Shown here: piece after piece, positions 58,309 through 64,000 of the stretch
Position numbering within the stretch: the stretch's first letter is position 1
Layout: every line of letters starts with the position of its first letter
From: Trichothermofontia sp964536415
GTDB lineage: Bacteria > Cyanobacteriota > Cyanobacteriia > B231
Assembly: GCA_964536415.1 (NCBI GenBank)
Contig: CAZHXN010000001.1
Span: 1 to 64,000 of the forward strand
Length of the DNA stretch: 64,000 nucleotides
Reading direction: 5' to 3'
Notes under the pieces: generated by a model
What the model saw: only the letters and a program-made list of their open reading frames with translations
Database searches by the model: none
Told to the model about the DNA's origin: nothing
Made by a program: the position numbers and the translations under genes

Positions 58309-60216
58309 TTAGCCCGGATTGCGTACCCCCACGGCGATCGTAAAGTCGGTTGGCTCCGGCGCAACCACATCAATTTGATACGTCCCCGCCTGGGGAACGG
58401 CTCCCTGCCAACTTAAGACCTTGGCTGCATCTTCCACCAATTGACCATCCGGGTAGCGAATATCCATCGTCGCCGCCTGCCCAGATAAAACGACCGCCGA
58501 GAGAATTTGCCCTGCATCAACCTTCACGGTAAACCGCTTCACCTGTTGGGGGCTGGTTTGACCGCTGACGTTCATCTCTGGCGCATCCGGTTGAATGTCC
58601 AACGCTTGGGTATTAAACGTGGGTTCGGGCGTGGGTTCGGGCGTGGGGGACTCGCTGGGGCTGGGGCTGGGGCTGGGTTCCGTCGTACTTTCCCCCGTCA
58701 GCAGGAGTTCCAGGCGATAGTCACCGCTGGCAAGGCCCACGATCGGGCGTAACTGGATCGCATAGTCCCCGGTATAGGTTAATTCCCCCTCCCAAGCCGT
58801 CACCCGTGCCGCGCGATCGTCGATCGGCTGTTGATCCGGTCTCAAGACCGTCATTAAAATCCCTTCACTATTCAAGATGGCTCGCAATTGTTGGCCCTGC
58901 GTCGCTGGGAACTGGAGGGTGAGGGTTTGGCCAGCCTGGAGTTGGCCCTCACGGGAAAACGCCTCCCCTGGCTTCAGGGTAATCCGCTGGCTGAACTCAC
59001 TGGGTTGGGGCGACGGGCTGGGAGTTACCGGCGGGGGGCTGGGTTCCGGGGCAGCAGTGACCGTGGGGCTAGGCGTAGGGCTAGGGAAAACTGACACTTG
59101 CTGTCGCTCCATCACATAGGTCACCACGGCCCACGAGCCAATCCCCGTTAGGACCACCAACACCAGCCCCAACAATCCCACCGCCCAGGGGTCATCCCAA
59201 AATGAGGTGTCGTTACCCGGCTCAGAGGAGGTGCTCCCATAGGCCGTCGCCGAATTAATCACGGGTTTGCCTTGGGGACGAGCTACCGCTACGGTCTGCA
59301 CCTGGGAGGGAGGGGGCGGGGGGGGCGCAGCGGGCAAAGGAGCCGGCGGCGCATTGGGGCTGAGGGTTTGCAGATCCTGAAGCACGGCGGCAGCACTGGG
59401 ATAGCGATCGCCCGGTCGTTGACTCAACATCCGATTCAAGATTGCTACTAACCCCGGATGGACCGCCGGTACCCATTGGGTCCAATGCCAGACCAGATTC
59501 ACCGCATCAAACAATTCCCCCGGTTCCCGTCCCGTCATGAGGACGATCGCCGTCACCGCCAGGGCATAGAGATCACTACTGGGATAGGCTTGGCCCGTTT
59601 GCATTTGTTCACTAGGCGCATACCCCGGTTTCCCCACCGTGGTTGGCGGGGTATTGGCCGCCCCCGCTTGGAAGCGTGTCGCCACCTCTTTGACCGCACC
59701 AAAGTCGATCAGCACGGGCAGACGGTCTGGCTCCCGCAAGATAATGTTATCGGGGGAAATATCGCGGTGGATGATGCCCTGTTGGTGCAGGTAGCTCAGC
59801 ACGGGCAGCAGATGATGGAATAACTGAACAATGTCCGCATCTGTAAAGTAGCCCTGGGCAGGGGGGGTAGGCTGGGTGTGGAGGCGATCGTTGAGCAAGG
59901 TGCGGTAGGTTTTGCCCGCCGCGTAGTCCTGGACCAGGAACAGACGTTGATCGTGGTCAAAGGTGGCCCGGAACTGCGGAATTTGCGGGTGCTGAATCTG
60001 GTAGAGAATTTGGGCTTCCCGCTGAAAGAGTTCCTGGGATTTTTGCAACACCAGGGGACCGGCTTGAATGGGGATATATTCTTTTAAGACACAGCGCTCG
60101 TTAAAGCGGCCCAGATCCTCAGCCAGGTAAGTCCGGCCAAACCCGCCCTGGCCCAACAGTCCCAGCAGGCGATAGCGGTTCTGGAGAGTGGTGCCAGCAG
60201 CGAGGGGGGGTAACAT
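58309..60216 (-). CDS. Membrane Ser/Thr protein kinase with extracytoplasmic PPC-like domains
   Basis: A 635-residue Hanks-type kinase. The catalytic domain covers residues 14-290: the loop GQGGFG (22-27), lysine in VLKEY (45), HRDISPDN (150-157, with IS in place of the usual LK) and DFG (171-173). A proline-rich linker follows, a single membrane helix at about 345-367, and two related beta-rich domains (about 400-510 and 540-632) resembling PPC domains. Both are preceded by proline/serine runs. The start ATG 60216 was chosen over an in-frame start at 60357 because it gives the normal N terminus. The extracellular part may sense ligand or cell-wall state. Confidence 0.92.
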   Translation of the reverse strand: MLPPLAAGTTLQNRYRLLGLLGQGGFGRTYLAEDLGRFNERCVLKEYIPIQAGPLVLQKSQELFQREAQILYQIQHPQIPQFRATFDHDQRLFLVQDYAAGKTYRTLLNDRLHTQPTPPAQGYFTDADIVQLFHHLLPVLSYLHQQGIIHRDISPDNIILREPDRLPVLIDFGAVKEVATRFQAGAANTPPTTVGKPGYAPSEQMQTGQAYPSSDLYALAVTAIVLMTGREPGELFDAVNLVWHWTQWVPAVHPGLVAILNRMLSQRPGDRYPSAAAVLQDLQTLSPNAPPAPLPAAPPPPPPSQVQTVAVARPQGKPVINSATAYGSTSSEPGNDTSFWDDPWAVGLLGLVLVVLTGIGSWAVVTYVMERQQVSVFPSPTPSPTVTAAPEPSPPPVTPSPSPQPSEFSQRITLKPGEAFSREGQLQAGQTLTLQFPATQGQQLRAILNSEGILMTVLRPDQQPIDDRAARVTAWEGELTYTGDYAIQLRPIVGLASGDYRLELLLTGESTTEPSPSPSPSESPTPEPTPEPTFNTQALDIQPDAPEMNVSGQTSPQQVKRFTVKVDAGQILSAVVLSGQAATMDIRYPDGQLVEDAAKVLSWQGAVPQAGTYQIDVVAPEPTDFTIAVGVRNPG

Positions 60217-60800
60217 ACAGCGGTTTGCCTTCCGTAGATTTGAGAGATTCAGTCGTCGATTCAGGCGAGTTGCCATCCCTGCGAGGGTTTTATCCAATGG
60301 CCTCAGATATCCCCCAGAGGACCGACGAGGGACGGGATCGGTTCTGCATTGTCGCACATCCCGTTGGCGATTCTTGTCGGGAGACGTGATGTATCCAGCT
60401 TGGGCATCGCACTACAATCTCAGCCAGGGAGGAGGGGCTGGCCGCGCATGGTATCCAGATCAATATAGCGAATCCCTCAAACCACGAGGTTCAGCGACGA
60501 TCAGCAACCCTGGGTGTCTGGCCGCCGTGTGTTACATTTCCCGCCACGGCGGGCATCCTGAAGTCAGGGAAGTCGCAGGGGCGCGATCGCCACGGGGATG
60601 CGCGATCGGCCACTGGAGACAACGATGGAAGTCGGATAGTATGACAAAATAAGGCTCAGAGCTTGATCATCAGAACCTGATCAGAGCACTCTCTTTACTA
60701 AGGGGATCGGCGAAGGGCAACGATCTCTGGCGGGATCACGACGCCAATCGTCCCAGCGTCAGCCAGTGTTGATTATATACCGGGGCAGCCAGTAGCTTGC
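60217..60800. other. Divergent intergenic region upstream of kinase and phosphatase genes
   Basis: 584 bases without a credible gene. It contains HIP1-like sites near 60585-60605 and a small CCCGCCACGGCGGG hairpin near 60540. The promoters of both neighbours should be here. Confidence 0.45.
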
Positions 60801-62534
60801 ATGGATTCAGGGACTAAGCCAAAGATGACCACGGGTGCTAAGTTGCCGCTCATGGTGGTGGATGACGAGCCGGATAACTTAGCGTTGCTGTATCGGACCT
60901 TCCGGCGGGAGTTTGAAGTCTTCCGGGCCGACTCGGCCTATACGGCGTTGGAACTACTGGAGCAGCAGGGCGAAATGGCCGTGATCATTTCTGACCAGCG
61001 GATGCCAGGGATGAATGGAACCGAGTTCCTCAGCCGGACCGTCGATTGCTACCCCGATACCATTCGCATCGTCCTCACGGGGTATACCGATGTTGAAGAC
61101 TTGGTTGAAGCCATTAACTCCGGTAAGGTGTTCAAATACATCACCAAACCCTGGGATACCAGCGAACTGAGGGCCGTCGTTCGCCAGGCCGCCGACACCT
61201 ATCGGGCCATTAAACAACGGACTGCCGAGTTACGCCGTGCCCTGCGCCACGAGTCCCTGTTGAATGCGATTACCAGCGCCATTCGGGAATCTTTGAACTA
61301 TCAAAATATGCTGCAAACGATCGTCAATACGATCGGTCAGGTGTTTGAAGTCGAAGCAGGCTATCTTTGGTCGGTGGAAAACGATCGCATTGTTGCCAAT
61401 CCCTTTATTTATCAAGCCCCTGCCCTCTTAACGGCTACCGGCACTCAGGAGGGTCCCCAACTGTTACCCTCTCCCCTTACAGATCACATTAGCCTTAAAC
61501 CCTTACTGGAGGCGGCGATCGCGGAGCGCAAGCTCCAGCTGGCCCAGAATAGCCCCACCCGCAGCCACTTAGTAATTCCCCTCATCTCGCAGCAAACCTG
61601 TTTAGCCGTTCTCGCCCTTTGTCAACCCCAGACGATCGCCAGTTGGCCGGACGAAGATCTCCAGTTAATCCAGAGCATTGCCGTGCAGGCGGCGCTGGCC
61701 ATTTCCCAGGCCAAGCTCTATCAGCGAACCCAGGAACAGGCAGAACAGATGCGGCATGAACTGGCCGTTGCCCGTCAGATTCAAAGTAATCTCCTGCGAC
61801 AAAGCTGGCCCGATTTTGAGGGTTTAAACCTCCAAGCCTGTTGCCAACCGGCCCGTGAGGTGGGGGGGGATTTCTTCGAGGTATTTGTCCATCCCCAGGG
61901 GGATATCTGGTTAGCGGTGGGGGATGTTTCAGGGAAGGGAGTTCCCGCTGCCCTGTTTATGGCCAGTGCGATTTCCATCCTGCGGCGAGAGTTATCCCAA
62001 GAGACCGCCACCGACCCCGCCACAGTCATGCAAAACCTGAATAGCTTTTTGCTTGATGATCTGGTGAGTAATAATTGTTTTATTACAATGGTTCTAGCTC
62101 GCTATACCCCTGCTAATCACTGCTTGGTTTATGCCAACGCGGGTCATATTTATCCCATGCTGTGGTCCAATCACCAAGTACTGTCCTATCGCAAGAATGG
62201 GGCAACCTCACCAGCCCCGGAACCTGAATTCCTGAAGGAACGGGGTGTGCCCCTAGGCATTTTGCCGGTCTGGCGGGCAGCGGCAGGCACGCGATCGCTC
62301 ACCGCTGGGGATGTGTTTCTATTAGCGAGTGACGGCATCACCGAGGCGCAAGTGCTCCCCCCTGGGGAAACGCCGGAAACAAAGACCGGCTATATGTTAC
62401 AGCAGTCGGGATTATGGCAATTGCTGCTGCGGCAACCGGTTCCCCTGGATCTCAAACGATTGTTGGCCCAAATGCAAGCGTATAACGTGATGCAGGAAGA
62501 CGACCAAACCCTACTGGCGCTGGAGGTGTTGTAG
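60801..62534 (+). CDS. Response regulator with GAF and SpoIIE-type PP2C phosphatase
   Basis: A 577-residue signalling protein with three parts. The receiver domain (about 16-135) has DD at 21-22, phospho-acceptor Asp65 in IISDQRMPG and a switch lysine in YITKPWD. The GAF-like domain (about 155-310) follows. The PP2C/SpoIIE phosphatase (about 335-575) has GGDFFE, VGDVSGKGVPAALFMA and LLASDGITE as metal-binding motifs. RsbU-like proteins of this type dephosphorylate an anti-sigma antagonist. The stop is 3 bases before the anti-sigma kinase gene, an operon arrangement for partner switching. The cognate antagonist (STAS) is not seen in the window. Confidence 0.94.
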   Translation: MDSGTKPKMTTGAKLPLMVVDDEPDNLALLYRTFRREFEVFRADSAYTALELLEQQGEMAVIISDQRMPGMNGTEFLSRTVDCYPDTIRIVLTGYTDVEDLVEAINSGKVFKYITKPWDTSELRAVVRQAADTYRAIKQRTAELRRALRHESLLNAITSAIRESLNYQNMLQTIVNTIGQVFEVEAGYLWSVENDRIVANPFIYQAPALLTATGTQEGPQLLPSPLTDHISLKPLLEAAIAERKLQLAQNSPTRSHLVIPLISQQTCLAVLALCQPQTIASWPDEDLQLIQSIAVQAALAISQAKLYQRTQEQAEQMRHELAVARQIQSNLLRQSWPDFEGLNLQACCQPAREVGGDFFEVFVHPQGDIWLAVGDVSGKGVPAALFMASAISILRRELSQETATDPATVMQNLNSFLLDDLVSNNCFITMVLARYTPANHCLVYANAGHIYPMLWSNHQVLSYRKNGATSPAPEPEFLKERGVPLGILPVWRAAAGTRSLTAGDVFLLASDGITEAQVLPPGETPETKTGYMLQQSGLWQLLLRQPVPLDLKRLLAQMQAYNVMQEDDQTLLALEVL

Positions 62535-62537
62535 GTC

Positions 62538-62990
62538 ATGAAAAGTGAACTGCACGTCCCCAGTGATCTGAAGTTTTTAGAAATCGTCGAGCATTGGTTG
62601 TTGGGCTGTTTAACGATGGAATTTGGGGACAACGTGGAGTGGCCCCACCAATCCAGTCGCTTACGCTTAGCCCTGGTAGAAGCCTACGCCAATGTGGTGC
62701 GCCACGCCCACAAGGATCAACCCCAACTGCCGATCCTCTTTCGCCTAGAGGTGCGCGATCGCGAAATTGATCTGGAGGTTTGGGACTATGGCAAAGGGTA
62801 CGATTTGGGAACCTATCAGCCGCCCCAACCAGAGGAATGTCAAGAGGGGGGGTATGGCTGGCTGATTATGACCCGCTTAATGGATCGGGTCGAGTATTGC
62901 TTACAAATTGATGGTCGCAATTGCCTAAAGTTGATGACCACGGTACCGGAAATGTCGGCGTCCGTTGATGGCAAACAAACCGTGGGATAG
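62538..62990 (+). CDS. Anti-sigma regulatory factor, HATPase type (RsbW-like)
   Basis: A 150-residue GHKL ATPase-domain protein of the RsbW/SpoIIAB type. The N-box is LRLALVEAYANVVRHAHK (about 43-60), and later come LEVWDYGKGYD and GGYGWLIMTRLMDRVEY, the G1/G2 boxes. It would phosphorylate or sequester a STAS antagonist in balance with the phosphatase encoded immediately upstream (3-base gap). A GTPase- or kinase-linked stress response is the usual output; sigma-factor targets cannot be inferred. Confidence 0.9.
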   Translation: MKSELHVPSDLKFLEIVEHWLLGCLTMEFGDNVEWPHQSSRLRLALVEAYANVVRHAHKDQPQLPILFRLEVRDREIDLEVWDYGKGYDLGTYQPPQPEECQEGGYGWLIMTRLMDRVEYCLQIDGRNCLKLMTTVPEMSASVDGKQTVG

Positions 62991-62992
62991 TC

Positions 62993-63925
62993 ATGCCCTC
63001 TTTTCCCACCGCCGATCAGGTGAAATACCAGGCCCGCGCGATCGGATTTCATAAAGTGGGCATTGCCGCGATCGAGCCGGAACTGGGACGATCAACCCTG
63101 CAACAGTGGCTTCAGCAGGGCTATCACGCGAATATGACCTGGATGGCCAATCCCCGGCGTCAGGATATCCGGCAGCTTTTACCTGACGTGCAGGCGGTCA
63201 TCTGTGTCGCCCTGAACTATTACACTCGCATCCCCCATTCTGACGATCCCACCCATGCCAAGATCTCGCGCTACGGCTGGGGGCGAGACTATCACCGCCT
63301 TATGCACCGCCGTCTCAAGGCATTGGCCACCTGGTTAATAGCCCAATCTCCGGATATCCGGGCGATTTACTATGCGGATACTGGCCCTATCCAGGATAAG
63401 GTATGGGCGCAGCAGGCTGGGTTGGGGTGGATTGCCAAAAATAGTAATTTGATTACTCGCGAGTACGGTTCCTGGGTCTTCCTAGGGGAGGTCGTGACCA
63501 ATCTGCCTCTGGCCCCCGATCGCCCCCATCCCCAACACTGCGGTACCTGCACCCGTTGTCTGGATGCCTGTCCCACCGGGGCGATCGCGGCTCCCTTCGT
63601 CGTCGATGCCAATCGCTGTATTGCCTACCACACAATTGAAAATCGGGCGGAAACCCTACCAGCTGCGATCGCGGCCAATCTGGGGGGCTGGGTAGCAGGC
63701 TGTGATATTTGCCAGGATGTGTGTCCCTGGAATCAACGCTTTGCCCAGGAGACGGATGTAGCCGATTTTCAACCCTACCCGTGGCATATCGCCCCTTCCC
63801 TAGCTGAACTGGCCACCCTCTCGGAAGTGGAATGGGAGCGGCGGTTACCGGCCTCGGCCCTGCGGCGAATTAAACCGGCCATGTGGCGGCGGAACGCCCA
63901 GGCCAATCTTCAGCAGCCACCTTGA
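62993..63925 (+). CDS. queG: Epoxyqueuosine reductase
   Basis: Last step of queuosine synthesis at tRNA position 34: reduces epoxyqueuosine to queuosine with a cobalamin cofactor. The 310-residue product has ARAIGFHKVGIA (start), the YADTGPIQDKVWAQQAGLGWIAKNSN stretch, and two [4Fe-4S] ferredoxin-type clusters: CGTCTRCLDACPTGAI and CDICQDVCPWN. It starts 2 bases after the anti-sigma gene, so it is in the same operon, although functionally unrelated. Confidence 0.96.
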   Translation: MPSFPTADQVKYQARAIGFHKVGIAAIEPELGRSTLQQWLQQGYHANMTWMANPRRQDIRQLLPDVQAVICVALNYYTRIPHSDDPTHAKISRYGWGRDYHRLMHRRLKALATWLIAQSPDIRAIYYADTGPIQDKVWAQQAGLGWIAKNSNLITREYGSWVFLGEVVTNLPLAPDRPHPQHCGTCTRCLDACPTGAIAAPFVVDANRCIAYHTIENRAETLPAAIAANLGGWVAGCDICQDVCPWNQRFAQETDVADFQPYPWHIAPSLAELATLSEVEWERRLPASALRRIKPAMWRRNAQANLQQPP

Positions 63926-64000
63926 GTAACACCCTTGCGCCGAGAGGCGGCAGGAGAGAGGCGAGAGCCTCCCCAGCTTTTTCTGGTGAAGACTGCTGAG
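63926..64000. other. Right edge of the window
   Basis: Seventy-five bases after queG with a GAGGCGGCAGGAGAGAGGCG purine-rich track. No gene is identified. Confidence 0.4.

Noticed and set aside
60188..60652. 154-codon plus-strand frame upstream of the phosphatase gene
   Set aside because: It overlaps the kinase start in antisense, has no ribosome site and an Arg/Gly/Ser-rich random composition.

Overview
The window is chromosomal DNA from a cyanobacterium. The evidence is a photosystem I subunit gene (psaE), a magnesium-chelatase subunit gene (chlI), an assembly factor for the cytochrome b6f complex, system II cytochrome c maturation genes (ccs1, ccdA), and the octamer GCGATCGC (HIP1), which recurs throughout genes and spacers. 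Base composition looks moderately GC-rich. Genus cannot be fixed from the sequence; a Leptolyngbya-like or other non-picoplanktonic lineage is only a guess. Genes lie on both strands in short operons. There are no rRNA genes, no intact insertion sequences and no CRISPR array.

Layout. 0.1-10.8 kb: chorismate mutase (aroH), signal peptide peptidase (sppA), an EamA exporter, a 54-residue ORF with a structured leader, a tight run of AI-2E exporter / ABC permease / Nudix / alpha-beta hydrolase, aspartate kinase (lysC) and chlI. 11.2-16.5 kb: an AT-richer envelope-sugar block (GT2, VTT/DedA-like membrane protein, GT87), then a b6f assembly factor and csaB. 16.5-21.5 kb: a dead vapBC module next to a second, decayed copy of the csaB tail, then pckA, the psaE-mutM pair and tRNA-Phe. 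21.6-28.4 kb: a 961-residue membrane protein with repeat-built N terminus, a GH57 branching enzyme, and a small cluster of unknown genes ending in a frameshifted ribbon-helix-helix gene. 28.4-36.4 kb: gltX, an ABC permease, hemB, ccs1, ccdA, a SIMPL protein and a 58-residue membrane protein. 36.5-43.2 kb: a potassium channel, a Uma2 protein, an FAD oxidoreductase, lnt, moaA, tRNA-Glu and a small conserved protein. 43.7-54.1 kb is one gene of about 10.5 kb. 54.3-63.9 kb: murE, a glutaredoxin-like protein, a PD-(D/E)XK protein, bioD, a second dead toxin-antitoxin remnant, a Ser/Thr kinase, and an operon of SpoIIE-type phosphatase, anti-sigma kinase and queG.

Themes. Tetrapyrrole and c-type cytochrome supply is concentrated here (gltX, tRNA-Glu, hemB, chlI, ccs1, ccdA, ccbB), although the genes are not in one operon. 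Envelope glycan, peptidoglycan and lipoprotein genes are also frequent (csaB, GT2, GT87, lnt, murE, the giant glycosyltransferase). Both signalling loci near the right end (kinase; phosphatase plus anti-sigma factor) are of the kind that feed stress responses.

The most unusual object is the giant gene at 43664-54142. It encodes about 3,490 residues made of six consecutive TPR plus GT9-type glycosyltransferase modules capped by a GT4-type glycosyltransferase. All six GT9 units keep their signature residues, two adjacent modules share a perfect 206-bp stretch, and the linkers between modules are partly made of dispersed genomic repeats. The second theme is repeat invasion and decay: a MITE-like family with three copies, a second hairpin repeat family, short coding repeats shared between unrelated genes, and three broken toxin-antitoxin-type loci. 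Two runs of N (15800-15822 and 54393-54408) fall inside csaB and murE; the murE gap is about 15 bases longer than the protein family allows.
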